Shown here: in pieces, positions 32,526-45,000 of the stretch | Numbering within the stretch: position 1 is the first letter of the stretch | Layout of the letters: every line of letters begins with the position of its first letter | Source of the DNA: Anolis sagrei | Lineage: Eukaryota; Chordata; Lepidosauria; Squamata; Anolidae | Direction: 5' to 3' | NCBI RefSeq assembly: GCF_037176765.1 | Contig: NC_090025.1 | Span: 164,840,822-164,904,821, forward strand | Length of the DNA stretch: 64,000 nucleotides | Made by a program: the position numbers and the translations under genes | The notes under the pieces: model-generated | The model's input: only the letters and a program-made list of their open reading frames with translations | Told to the model about the DNA's origin: nothing | Databases searched by the model: none

Positions 32526-33129
32526 CCCTGCCCTTTTATATTTTGAATATAACATTTTAAGCCTTTACCGCCTCACCTTTCCCTTTCCCCTCAATTTACT
32601 CTGCCTCAAATGATGGTTCATAAGACAGAACTGATCCCTCTTTATTTCACACTGATTATTCTTAGACACGTCTCATGCTATGCAAGCAGAAGGTTGCTAA
32701 AATGGAGCATCTTTCCATAAGACCACCCAAACTCTGACAGCTTTGTCTTCTTTACTGAAGTAGGAAAAAAGCTAATCCATTACATATTTAAGCCCAGACA
32801 CAACATTTCAAATTATGGATGATTCCCAGATGTAGCACGCCAAATGCAAATGGATCCTGCAATCCTATTGTACTACTGAGGCTGCATCTACACTGGCATG
32901 TAATGCAGTGCAGATCCAGCCTGAGACACCTGCCACTAAACTGGAGGTTATACGTGCAGTCATGCAAAATTGTTGAACTCTCTTCATGGGCAGATTTGAC
33001 TAGAATTAGTGGGATTTAAAATCTAGTAACATTCAGGCAGCTACTTGATTCCCAAATGTAACAGAAGGAATATGAGGAACAAGGAGAGACACTTATAGAA
33101 AACTAAAAGTAGTTACAAAAACAGTCACT

Positions 33130-33560
33130 GGGTTGCTGTGAGTTTTTCGGGCTGTATGGCCATTTTCCAGAAGCATTCTCTCCTGAAGTTTCACCCACAT
33201 CTATGGCAGGCATCTTCAGAGGTTGTTAGGTCTTTTGGAAAATAAACAAGTGAGTTTTATATATCTGTGGAATGTCGAGGGTGGGAGAAAGAACTCTTGC
33301 TCTGTTTGAGGCAAGTGTGAATGTTGCAAATGGCCACCTTGATTAGCATTGAAGCTTCAGAGCCTGGCTGCTTCCTGCCTGGGGGAAACCTCTGGGGGGG
33401 GGGGGGGTGTTAGCTGCCCCTGATTGTTTCTTGTTTGGAATTCCCCCCTTTTTTGCTTCAAACAGACTCCTATCTGTTCAAAGCAAGTGCAAATATTGCA
33501 ACTGACCAGCTTGATTAGCATTGAATAGCTTGGCAGCTTCAAAACCTGGCTGCTTCCTGG
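33130..33560 (-). mobile_element. Penelope-like element 3' fragment
   Basis: GGTTGCTGTGAGTTTTTCGG through the GGCCACCTTGATTAGCATTG segment, which is repeated once more at 33500-33550. C/G-run at 33396-33408. Confidence 0.75.
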
Positions 33561-33749
33561 CTCTACATTAAATATCATTGCATAGCCAGTGATATAGTAA
33601 TATATTGGAGACAGGCACATCCAGAATGGAAAACGTGAGCATATTGATTAACAAGCTCAAGGACGTAATTGGCCATCCTCATCAGATTACTCTGTTCCCT
33701 TTGAAAACTGCTGCAAACTTCTCAGTCACTGGGATAGTGTAACAATTTT

Positions 33750-34010
33750 TTTTTCGTGTCAGAAGTGACTTGAGAAACTGCAAGTCGCTTCTGGTGTGGG
33801 AGAATTGGCTGTCTGCAAGGATGTTGTGTAGGGGATGCCCTGATGTTTTAACCATCCTTTTGGGAGGTTTCTCTCATGTCACCGCATGGGGATCTGGAGC
33901 TGACAGGGGGAGCTCAACCCACTCTTCCTGGATTCGAACCACTGACCTGTACCAACAGCAGTCTTGCCAGCACAAGGGTTTAACCCATTGCACCACCCAG
34001 TGCAATGATT
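33750..34010 (-). mobile_element. SINE B, antisense
   Basis: GTCAGAAGTGACTTGAGAAA start and CATTGCACCACCCAG end; reverse complement of the copy at 32262. Confidence 0.8.
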
Positions 34011-34268
34011 TCCCAGCAACAATATATTGCTGCAAACCAAAGCTGTTGTAATGTAAAATCCTTGGGGTGGCTTTGCCACTCTACAAAAGATCTGCACAAA
34101 GTGGAGATAACATTTGATTTGTTGACACAGCTGCTTGAATTATTTTGAAATACAGACTATTGTGATAAATATCTGCAGTTCAGAATTTTCCAGTTTACCA
34201 CCTCACATAGCGACTGCAGTGAGAATGCTGAGATTATATCACAAAACCCTATTTCACACCCTCTAAAT

Positions 34269-34461
34269 CAGGCATGGGCAAGCATTGGCCCTCCAAGTGT
34301 TTTGGACTTTCAACTCCCACAATTCCTTACAGCCTCAGGCCCTTTCCTTTCCCCCTTAGCTTAAATGAGTGGGGGGGGGGGAAGGAAAGGGTCTGAGGCT
34401 TTTAGGAATTGTGGGAGTTGAAGTCCAAAACACCTGGAGGGCCCAAGTTGGCCCATGCCTG
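34269..34461. mobile_element. Palindromic hAT MITE with perfect 8-bp duplication
   Basis: CAGGCATGGGCAAGCATTGG...GCCCATGCCTG, flanked by CTCTAAAT at 34261-34268 and 34462-34469. Confidence 0.88.
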
Positions 34462-35162
34462 CTCTAAATGCTGTCTATGAAGACAATCCCAGAAATCACT
34501 CACTGAACTTCTTTTCCAGAATACAGACTCTCTACAGACTTCCCAAACAGACTTTTGAATCTAGAAACAGCCAAAAATAAACGCCACTCCAGCCTGGGGC
34601 TTCCACAGGTAAATGCCAGGGAAGCCTGCTTGTAGGATGCTGCCCATCCAACTTTGTTGGACTAATGGGCAAAGGATATTGGGATTTGCAATATAATCTT
34701 AGATCATCATTAAATTGGAAGAAACTCTTTAAACAGTGAATCAACCACTCAAGCAACCCCGAGAATGTTCTACCAAATCTGGAGGCTCCCACAAGTTACC
34801 CAATCCTAGGAGATGTGATAGGTCCTCAAGGAGAAAGATCCAGACCTTGCTGATGGCTCATTGACCCACACAGAAATTGGTCCTGTGATCATAGCTGAAT
34901 GTCTAGAAGAACCTTCATCTCTTTTTGGAAAGTGGCGGACTTCAGAGGAATTATGGTAAAAGGGTTGGAATGTTCCCTCTGTAGGTCAGGATCTGAAATA
35001 GCAAGCTGCTCTTGTTGGGGAACGGGATTACATTGTGACCCCCTTATCCACAGAACCAATTTCTATGTTTTCACTTTCCCAAAATATTCCGGAGCATTTG
35101 TGAACCGAAGTCCTCCAAAGGTATTCTATGGTATGCTTTCAACTCACATATAGCCAAATATA

Positions 35163-35560
35163 CAGTAAAGGTAAAGGTTTCCCCTGACACTAAGTCTAGA
35201 CCTGTCCGACTCTGGAAGGTGGTGCTCATCTCCAGGCCTGTAGCGAGGGGGGGGGGGTTAGGGGTTCAAACACGATTTTTTTTTCTAGCTACGGCCCTGC
35301 TCATCTCCATTTCTAAGCCGAAGAGCTGGCGTTGTCCATAGACACCTCCAAGGTCATGTGGCCAGCATGATTGCATGGCGCACCATTACCTTCCCACAGA
35401 AGCAGTATCTGATGATCTACTCACATTTGCATGTTTCGAACTGCTAGGTTGGCAGAAGCTGGGCCTAACAGTGGGAGCTCATCTCACTCCCCAGATTCGA
35501 ACTACCAACCTTCCGGTCAGGAAGTTCTGCACCTCAGTGGTTTAAACCACCAGGAGGCCC
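35163..35560 (-). mobile_element. SINE A, antisense, carrying a small insert
   Basis: AAAGGTAAAGGTTTCCCCTG start, GTTTAAACCACCAGGAGGCC end. The body is split at about 35237-35300 by a G-run-bearing insert bounded by GGCCTGTAGC and GCTACGGCCC. Confidence 0.8.
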
Positions 35561-35682
35561 AGCCAAAATATAGGGTTTACTATTATCTGCAGTTTCAGGT
35601 GTGTCCATATCAAAGGGTGTGTATGTATGCGCTTTGGAACAGAAACCCCATGGAGATGGGGGCTGTACTTGTATAGTTGGTT

Positions 35683-36043
35683 GCTCTAACTTTTTAAACA
35701 GAGGGCCAGGTCACAGTCCCTCAAACTGTTGGAGGGCCGGTTTATAATTTGAAAAAAACATGAATGAATTCCTATGCACATTGCACATATCTTATCTGTA
35801 GTGCAAAACCCCTTAAATACAATACAGTGATTAAAATGAAGATTCTTTTAAACAAATATAAACTTATTAGTATTTCAATGGGAATTGTGAGCCTGCTTTT
35901 GGCTGCTGAGATAGGATTGTTGTTGTTGTTATTGTTGTGTGCTTTCAAGTCATTTCAGACTTAGGTTGACCCTGAGCGAGGGCCGGGTAAATGACCTTGG
36001 AGGGCCATATCTGGTGCCCGGGCCTTAGTTTGAGGACCCCTGC
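35683..36043. mobile_element. hAT-type element (GGCCAGGTC...TTTGAGGACCCCTG)
   Basis: Interior GAGGGCCAGGTCACAG and CTCAAACTGTTGG, right end TAGTTTGAGGACCCCTGCC; the left terminus is damaged. Confidence 0.55.
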
Positions 36044-36265
36044 CTATGTCTTCAAGTTCTTTCCAACTTTGGGCAGTCCCAAGGCAAAGCTCTCATGGTG
36101 TTTTCTTGGCAAGACTTGTTCAGAGGGGGTTTGCTGTTGGCTTCCTGAGGTTGAAAGAACGTGACATGCCAAAAGTCAGTGAGTGGGTTTTTATGGCTGA
36201 GTAGGGATTCAAACGTTGGCATCCAGAACTGTAGACCAATACTCAAACCACTACACCATGCTGAC
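36044..36265 (-). mobile_element. SINE E, antisense
   Basis: CTTCAAGTTCTTTCCAACTT start, GGGATTCAAACGTTGG box, end CAAACCACTACACCATGCTG. Confidence 0.7.
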
Positions 36266-36799
36266 TCTCTCAGGAATATAGTAGTACCAGACTCTTTGCA
36301 CTTTATCTCTAAGTTGAAGTCTTCTCGTGGACATTTGGCTTGTTACTATGGGGGCAGAAGACAGGATGGGGCAGGATAGGTCTTGTGATATGGTTCAGCA
36401 TGGCTTTTGTTCATGCTGACTGCATTACAGACAACTGATGCTGTTTCTTGGCACAGCTGTGACACTAATACTGGATGGGAAGAGGATGAGCCAGCACGCA
36501 TCTCCCCTAGTGTTTGTTTGCATCACTTGGACAATTTTAAAAGGGAATTAGTCACACGCATGGAGGAGCAGGCTATGAGCCACAGTTGGCTCTATATTGC
36601 TTTCACAATCACTGGCAGTATGTCTGTCTAATCCAGTTCTTGTGAAACTATCCTACTCATGCTCTGTTTGTGAGCTTCCCTGAAGGTGGCAGTAGGGAAA
36701 AGGGAAGACCACACTACTAATGGACCAACCCAGTAAAGGAAGTCAGAGACCAGAGTTTGCAAGATCGGAGCAAGTTGGTAATAACTGGGCTACTGGAAG

Positions 36800-36995
36800 A
36801 CTCAGGACCCTTCTACACTGCCATATAATCCATGCCGTAGTTACATCCCGTCTGGATTACTGTAACGTACTCTATGTGGGGCTGCTTCTGAAGAGTGCTT
36901 GGAAACTTCAGCTGATCCAAGAAACTGCAGCCAGATTGCTAACTGGGGCTGGCCAAAGCAAGCGGGCAACCCCCCTGTTGCAGCAGGAGAGAAAA
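36800..36995 (+). mobile_element. CR1/L2-type LINE reverse transcriptase fragment
   Basis: Encodes HAVVTSRLDYCNVLYVGLLL and QLIQETAARLLTGAG, the hallmark C-terminal RT block of CR1/L2-like LINEs. Confidence 0.8.
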
Positions 36996-37011
36996 AGCGA
37001 GATATAAATAA

Positions 37012-37013
37012 AC

Positions 37014-37048
<35 letters not shown>

Positions 37049-37054
37049 CTTTAA

Positions 37055-37086
<32 letters not shown>
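37012..37086. repeat. Inverted (AAT)n/(ATT)n microsatellite pair
   Basis: (AAT)n followed after ACCTTTAAG by (TTA)n, able to form a long hairpin. Confidence 0.9.
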
Positions 37087-37099
37087 GTTTATTTATACC

Positions 37100-37860
37100 C
37101 CTGAGGGCCTGATTCTTGCAGCCCAAGAACAAGCCAACAGAGTCTATACTTGAAATCTGTCGTTGACTTTTCAATTCTGGCTTTGATAGTGTAGCCTCTG
37201 CAAGAAAGCAGCTGAAACAATGGATCACATTCTCAGCTGCTGCAAGAAGACCAGACAGACAAATTACAAGCAGAGGCATAACATCGTTGCTCAGATGATC
37301 CATTGGAACCTGTGCTACAAATACCATCTGCCTGCAACAAAGAACTGGTGGGACCACAAGCCTGAAAAAGTTATGGAAAATGAACATGTTAAACTACTCT
37401 GGTACTTCTGAATTCAGTCCAACAGAGTTTTGGAGCACAATACTCCTGACTTCATGATTTGGGGGGGGGGGGGGGGGGGGGAGGATGGATCGGCGATGTT
37501 GCGATCCCAGGTGACAGCAGGACTGACTAGAAGCAACTGGAAAAGCGTATACAATATGAGAATTTAAAGATAGAACTGCAAAGACTCTGCCACAAGCTAG
37601 TACAGGTGGTCCCAATGGTGATCAGCACCCTGGGTGCAGTGCCTAAAGACCCTGGCCTGCATTTAAAAACAATCAGCGCTGACAAATTACTATCTGCAAA
37701 AGGCCACCCTACTGGGATCAGCACACATTATTCGCCGATACATCACACAGCCCTAGACACTTGGGAAGTGTAGTCAAATACAAAAGCCAGCATAATGATC
37801 TTTTTTGCGGTGTACTTATCTCGTTATGCATCAAACAACAACAATAACGTAGGCTAGAAA
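37100..37860 (+). mobile_element. R4-type (RLE-class) LINE, 3' part
   Basis: Reads GLILAAQEQANR, then the CCHC knuckle CSLCKKAAETMDHILSCC, then the WDHKPEKVMEN block and PDFMIW, followed by the 3' tail GACACTTGGGAAGTGT...CAACAAC. This layout (zinc knuckle plus restriction-like nuclease) is that of R2/R4-group LINEs. Damaged. A 20-base G run lies at 37461-37480. Confidence 0.75.
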
Positions 37861-38667
37861 TGCCTGTTACATACTTTATAGCATTTATATTTCAATTGCT
37901 GAAATTTCACAATTTTGTTCTGTTTTGAATAAGTTGCTTCTCTCTCTCTCTGGGCTGCTAATATGGTCCATTTTTATTCAACTAGTACATTACTAGCTAA
38001 ATAAAAACAGTTGCTGAAGTCACTGTTTGGCATTGCACCAGTTCACTGTGGCTTGTTCTGTGCAGGCGAGGAATGTGACAGTACCAGGCACGTCACTTAG
38101 AAATGGGACACATCTTCTCATCTCTGCATGTTGAATTATCACATTTATCCTTTCACCCACACCATTCCCATGCTTGGGACAAGTTTAAAGTAAAGAGAAC
38201 ACTTCTGACATACTGTACATGTGCTAAACACTACCATTTAGAAACAGCCTATAGCAGGTACACATGTATGTATTTGAATGGAAGAGATTGTTCCTATTTG
38301 TTTTCCTAAAAATAGTGAGTGTCCTATATTAATGAAGAAACCAGAAGATTCAAAGAAAAATGCGTAAAGTCATCCAATTGCCTTGAAGCTACTGCTGCTG
38401 CCTTTTAGCCATTTACCAGGAGTAGCCTAAACACTTAATCCTATGATCTGCATACCGAAATCCCCACATGATTGAGTCACAAGATGCACATAAGAGTTCA
38501 ACCACCATATTCTTCCACCCTACCTGCCAACTTTCTTGCATGCACCGTTCATTTCTGTGCTTTGCTAGGCTAGCTGACAAATAAATAAGCAGTCTGTCAG
38601 GGGCAGAACACAAAAATACTAAGGGGAAGACAGTGCAACCAAGCAATAGATTCTGCAATGATTTCTA

Positions 38668-39408
38668 CGAGGGTTGAATGAAAAGTAATGCCTCCACCTT
38701 CATTACTTGGGTTTGGATGGGAATATTTTAATAAATCAAACGCAGAAATAATCCTTAGAATGTGCTCTTTAACTACCATTATTCATTTTTCGACATAATC
38801 ACCAGACAATTGGATACATTTCTGCCAATGATGAACAAGTTTTCTGAAGCCGTCACGGAAGAAGTTGGCACTCTGTTTTTGCAACCTATCGCACACAGAT
38901 CTTCCGATAGCTAAGCAAAGCAATAATGTGACCCACACGTTCTTGTGAAATGCCGATTTTGCTTGAACTTTCTCTCCAAGTGATACAATTGTCCTGAATC
39001 AATCGTTGCTTGTGAAACTTGGTGGTTGCTGTCACAGGACGTCCAACTCTTTGTTTGTCATGCAAGTCAGATGTTCCCACCTCAACATCTTTAAACTTAC
39101 TTGCCCAACAATGCACAGTACTCACATCAACACAATCACCACAAACAGCTTGCATTCTGTGATTAATCTCCTTTGGGGTGACACCTTCTGAATTCAATGA
39201 CTGCATGTTGCTTAAGTCACATTGACCGACCGTCTGCGCATGGTTCCATACTTCACACTTTAACAACACAACCGTTTAATGCCAAACCTTCCCACCAAAA
39301 TGGAACTGTAGAGGAGTCTACTGAACAAGCCAGTACCTGCCTCATACTAGTACCGCCATCTGTTGAGGAGTTACAAAGGTGGAGGCATTACTTTTCATTC
39401 AACCCTCG
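38668..39408 (-). mobile_element. mariner-type DNA transposon, internally deleted
   Basis: 741 bp with perfect 33-bp terminal inverted repeats (38668-38700 and 39376-39408, starting CGAGGGTTGAATG) and TA at both flanks. The minus strand holds the transposase N-terminal helix-turn-helix part (EGVTPKEINHRMQAV, DKQRVGRPVTAT, GISQERVGHIIALLSYRK) and, directly after it, the last ~35 residues (FRKLVHHWQKCIQ, GDYVEK-stop). The DD34D catalytic middle is missing, so it could only move with help. Confidence 0.93.
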
Positions 39409-40204
39409 TATTACCTGCATTCTCATTTTAGAATGCATGCTTTCCAGCATTGTATCTCGAAAGCCTATGCAGTTCTGTCAAAATTTAGGCCAAGGGGAGT
39501 GAATAGCTGAATTCAACTAACACACTGCTGGGCTAGAGAAAATTCTGTCTGTCGTCAGAAAAACATTAAAGTTGGTTAAAGGGAACTCAGTTGAGAAAGC
39601 CCTCTTCTCCAGCACCTGCCATAAGCTGTAAAGCTACCAAGACTACATATCCCAACAACAAAATAAATCTATTGGTGTCTTGGTTATTAGGCCTGTTCCT
39701 GGGTTTCTCTGAGGCACTATTTCAGAAAATCACATTGGACAGGCTGTATCAGCTCTAGTTTCTTAGATATGGTTATCAGGGTTTTCTCTGGATGAGCAGA
39801 TGGTGACCAGTAGGTGGCACATGTTATGCATCTCAAAAACTAAAGCTGATAGGGGAAAACTAGTGCTAGTTCTTGGAATCAGCAGATCAAATATATCCAG
39901 AAACAGGACTAACATTCGAGGCACAAAAATGTGTGTTGGACAGTATTATGAATGTCAGCTTGTGCAGACACTTGGGGGAAAAGACATGTCTGGGCACCAT
40001 TTTATAGTACAGCTTGTATCCCATTTGTCATTGTTCAGAGCACTGCTTCTTCCACCTCCTTATCACGGAGGAAAACATGGGAGAGCCTATTCTTCCAAAA
40101 GTGTACCCATTCCAGAAATGAACACCAAACACACAACTCTTTCCTTACAAAGGCAAACAGAACAACGGTTCTGATCCAACTTACCTGTCCAAATGTATCC
40201 CCCC

Positions 40205-40730
40205 TTATGAGTCAACTAGAGTTTTAAGATCTGCCGGGGAGGCCCTGCTCTCAGTCCAACCCTCTTCGCAAGCGTGATTGGTGGGGACAGAGACAGGACC
40301 TTCTCAGTGGTGGCCCCTCGGTTGTGGAACTCCCTTCCTAGTGACATCAGACAGGTCCCATCCTTCTTGGCCTTCAGAAAAAAACTGAAGACCTGGCTTT
40401 GTATGCAGGCATTCGGAGAATAGGCCAATACAGAATTCAACTTCAACAGTTTGGACAATGACTATGAACTAATTACTAAAGATAAACTCAAGACTTGGCA
40501 CTTTATGCTTTTAACATATTATATGTTTAAATCTGTTTCTTTGTCTTATGTGTTATTTGCTTATATGTTTTAATTGTTTTATAGTTGATATGGTATGTTT
40601 TGGTAATGTGTATGTTACGTCATTGAATTCTTGCCGTATTTTGTAAGCCACCTTGAGTCCCTTGTGGGGTGAGAAAGGTGGGGTATAAATGAAGTAAATA
40701 ATAATAATAATAATAATAATAATAACCTCT
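40205..40730 (+). mobile_element. CR1/L2-type LINE 3' end
   Basis: Encodes DRTFSVVAPRLWNSLPSDI, then FLAFRKKLKTWL, then a UTR and the tail CACCTTGAGTCCCTTG...TATAAATGAAG with (TAA)n. Confidence 0.85.
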
Positions 40731-40734
40731 CAAC

Positions 40735-41012
40735 AAAAGATTGCCCCAGGCACTGCCAGGCCATCAAATGCTAATCAAGGTGGTCAGTTGAAACATTCAC
40801 ACCTAGCTCCAACAGACAAGAGTTCTTTGTCCCACCTGGTCATTCCACAGATATATAAACTCATTTTCCTAGTTCCAACAGACCTCACTACCTCTGAGGA
40901 TGCTTGCCATAGATGCAGGCAAAACGTCAGTAGAGAATGTCTCTAGAACATGGCCATATAGCCAGAAAAAACCTACAACTACTTAATAATAATAATAATA
41001 ATAATAATAAGT
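40735..41012 (+). mobile_element. Penelope-like element 3' end with (AAT)n
   Basis: GCTAATCAAGGTGGTCAG, CATTCCACAGATATATAAAC, GAGGATGCTTGCCATAGATG; (AAT)n at 40984-41011. 41012-41350 shows nothing recognised. Confidence 0.78.
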
Positions 41013-41353
41013 TGTGAAGTACTGTCAGAAATCTTGTGTATAGCGTTAAGAGCCTTATGTTGATGCTTCTGAGGATCAAAGCACATATAAACAAAAAAAA
41101 ATCAAACCACAAATACATACAATGGCCTTAAGAGTAATTAAAAAAAGAGATTTATAAAGGAGGAAATGAAGATATGCACAGGAGGATGGGATAAGAGGTC
41201 CCCATCCTTTAGAGTGACATGAGCATATTTCAGAGCTCAAGAGGGCTACATCTTCAGCACCTCCAGAGCTCTATATGGTATCATTATTTGGTATCATTAT
41301 ATGGTATATCTCCATTTTTGGAGAAACGTGTATGTCTAGAGATCTCTCTAAAT

Positions 41354-41487
41354 CAGGCATGGGCAAACTTTGGCCCTCCAGGTGTTTTGGACTTCAACTC
41401 CCACAGTTCCCAACAGCCTACCGGCTGTTAGGAACTGTGGGAGTTGAAGTCCAAAACACCTGGAGGGCCAAAGTTTGCCCATACCTG
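41354..41487. mobile_element. Palindromic hAT MITE with perfect 8-bp duplication
   Basis: CAGGCATGGGCAAACTTTGG...CAAAGTTTGCCCATACCTG, almost perfect arms; flanking CTCTAAAT at 41346-41353 and 41488-41495. Lies about 350 bp past the NOL12 stop. Confidence 0.92.
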
Positions 41488-41840
41488 CTCTAAATGGTGT
41501 GTAATCGCCCCATTAAGATTTTAACAATATATGTTAAATGTGTTTGGCAGAGGAAAATGTCATTCTTTGGGGTCAAGTCTTTAAGGAGAGGGTCATTGAG
41601 AATCGTAACATGGTACACTCCCAAGGGCTGTGTCATTCCCAATTCTGAGGTATGCATTTACCTCCTTAAATATGGATTTGGCCACTCAGTGTTCATAGCA
41701 CCAGATCACTAGGTACAAATGGGAGGGACTCAAAATGTCCAAGCTCTGAGTCTTCAGTCATATAAAAATGGGCTTTCTCTGTATCCCAGAGATGTGATCT
41801 ACACAGTCCTCACAGTCCCATCTCCACTACCATTTGCCCC

Positions 41841-42012
41841 TCATTCCTGGACATGCCTCCTTTTGCCTGTCATTTTCCGGCGCTGTCTCTTGCTTGTACG
41901 TCCTGCAGTCGGTTTCTGGGCTGGCTTCTTTATGCCTTGATTGCGTCTTGTCAGCTTTCCTTTCTTCTTTCTCTGACTCCGGGAATGCAATGAGGCAGTG
42001 AGTGAAGAGATC
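41841..42012 (-). CDS. NOL12: NOL12 exon 6 with stop codon
   Basis: Acceptor CTTTATAG|G; begins (R)[19 protein letters not shown] and ends [11 protein letters not shown]-stop (TGA at 41843-41841). The highly basic tail fits nucleolar targeting. Confidence 0.96.
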
Positions 42013-45000
42013 CTATAAAGGGGAAAGGATAACAATTTAAAAAATCCCTATGCAAGTCAGTTTCCAGTTTGTGCTTTTAAAACTCTTCATCCCTGACAAC
42101 ACTTCTTGCATGTGGACACATACCAAACTACACTTGAGTTCACCTTTTGTTTGGAAGGCACATGATGCCTTCTACCACTGAAGCTAAGTACCTCTGGCTC
42201 TGTTAAGCTGCTTGGATGAGAGACCACCTAGAAGGAGGCAGATCTCAGTGGAAGGGCACATAGTTTGCAGGCAAAATGTTCCAGATTCCAGACCAGTAAA
42301 CCAGGCAATCCCCCATTTGAGGCTCAGTGTGAGCCCTCTGGAAACTTTTCTGAGGATGGGGCTTCTAATGAGAGTGGGCAGTCAGGAGTTTTAAAACATA
42401 TTTATTTTAAAATCACTTTTAATCCACTATTTTTTTTTAATATCAGAATTCATTTCCATTTTAATGTCATACATTGTTGTGCTTCTGTGTCTATTAAAAA
42501 AGAAAACACGCTGCAATATGTGTAGCAGCTTTGGAAGAAAGGTGGGATACCATCAAATAACTGTGCTCCTAAGATAACAAGTGGTTTCAATCTCCTTAGA
42601 GCTAGGACAGAGTATAAACGAAAGAAGATATCCTTGCATGATTCCCTTTTGGTACTTCTTGTTCCTTGTGTGCCTGAAATTACATCAGTCCATTCTACTG
42701 ATGTCGTTTTTTAACTATTTGTTTGTTTCTGTTTTATTTCTATTTGTCACTAGCCATGTGTTGCTGTGTCCCAGTCTGGTGATCTGGAAAATAAAGTAAT
42801 GAGATGGTGCTGGTTTCTAATATATGTAATTTCTTTATGCTTGTGGGTAAACGGTATTTCTTGCTGTTTCTTTGTCAGTGTTGATGTGGAGAGTGTCTGG
42901 TTTGCCCACTCTGGAACATGCAACATATCATTGTCCCTCTGTAGGGGTCCCTTTCAAATAACTGTGTGTGTGAATCATATATATTTATCTATATCTATGG
43001 CTGGATGGCTCTTTGTCAGGAGGATTTTGATTACGTTTTCTTGCCCTGCTGAAGGGAGTTGGACTGGGTGGCCTTAAGTATTTTCTGTTGGTCATGCGGG
43101 TTCTATGTGGGTTGCCCCAATTCTGTCATTGGTGGGGTTCAGAATGCTCTTTAATTGTAGGTGAACTATAAATCCCAGTAACTACAGCTTCCAAATGTTA
43201 GGGTCTATTTCCCCCAAACTCAATTTGTCTGCAAATTTGGGCATATGGAATATGCCTGCCAAGTTTGGTCCAGATCCATCATTGTATGAGTCCACAGTGC
43301 TCTCTGGATGTAGGTGAACTACAACTTCCAAACTCAGGGTCAATGCCCAGCAATGCCCATGTTGGTCATGGGAGTCTTGTGTGCCACGTTTGGTTCAATT
43401 CCAGCATTGGTGGAATTCAGAATGCTCTGATTGTAGGTGAACTATAAATCCCAGCAACTACAACTCCCAAATGACAAAATCATTTTTTTTTTTGGAGTGA
43501 TGGTCACTCCTTGGGTTAGTAGGTGTCTTGTGTCCAAATTTGGTGATAATTCATCCAGTGGTTTTTGAGTTCTGTTAATCCCACAAACGAACATTACATT
43601 TTTATTTATATAGATTGGATATGGCATTGAATGTTTGCCATTTTTGTCTTTGGAAGCCGCCCTGAGTCCTTTCGGGGAGAGAGGGTGGGTTAGAAATAAG
43701 GTATTATTTTTACCCTCTTCTTCTTCTAAAGTGTTATTTTATACACAAAGGAAGAGGGCAGAGCACTCAATGAGTTCAATGGTGCATATATTCAGGTAAT
43801 GGTTATAGGATTGCTTTGTAAAACTCTGGCCATGGCCCAGCAATGAAAATTGAATGAATAAATAAATGTAAACAACACCTATGTTGTCAAAATAAAACTC
43901 ATAACTGTGTATCAAATTGATTCAACTGTTTAAACAATTGTTGTCCTACTTTCCAAAAGACTAAAGACAATAATACTGACACTGTGTTTCATAGTAAAGA
44001 ATGAATCCACTTTCTGCCTCTTGCAGAATTCTGGGGTTTGTAGTTTAGGGAGTAGCCTTTAACAGCGTCACTAATTTTTTTTTTCTTTTGAGAAACTGGT
44101 GTGAGAGAATTGGCTGTCTGCAAGGACATTGCCCAGGGGAAGCCTGGATGTTTTGATGTTATACCATCCTTGTGGGAGGCTTCTTTCATGTCTGAGCATG
44201 GGGAGCTGGAGCTGACAAAGGAAGCTTATCCACGCTCTCCTCAGATTCAAACCTCCAAGCTGTCTGTCTTCAGTTTTACTGGCACAAGGGTTTAACCCAT
44301 TGCACCTCCGAGGGCTCCCCTCACTAAACTACAAACCCCAGAAACCGGATTTAAAGTGGATTAATTTTCCAGTGTGATGAAGTACTGTGTACAAGTAGAT
44401 TGCCATCTTGTGGCAGAAGCAGGAATTGGGAAATTCTTCTGACTAAAGCTCTTTAAGGTTGTTGTGAGTTTACCAGGCTGTCATATTCCAGAAGCATTCT
44501 CTCCTGACATTTGGCTCACATCTATGGCAGGCATCCTCAGAAGTTGTGAAGTCTGTTGGAAACTAGGCAAGTGAGGTTTATATGTCTGTGGGATGTCCAG
44601 GGTGGAAGAAAGAACTCTTGTCTGCTTGAGGCAAGTGTAAATGTTGCAGATGGTCACCTTGATTAGCATTTAATGGCCTTGGAGAGTCAAAGCCCAGCTG
44701 TTTGCTACCTGGGGGAATCCTTTCTCAGGAGGTGTTAGCTGGCCCTGATTGATTCTTGTCTGGAATTGCCCTGCTTTTTGAGTGTTGCTCTTTATTTACG
44801 ATCCTGATTTTAGAGTTTTTTAATACTGGTAGCCAGATTTTGTTCATTGTCATGGTTTCCTCCTTTCTGTTCAAATTGTCCACATGCTTGTGTATTTCAA
44901 AGGCTTCTCTGTAGTCCGACATGGTGGTTGTTAGAGTGGTTCAGCATTTCCCAAGCAGACAAGAGTTCTTTCTCCCACCCTGGACATTCCACAGATATAT

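Noticed and set aside
38886-39269. 127-codon frame as a host gene
   Set aside because: It is the mariner transposase N-terminal part between perfect inverted repeats.
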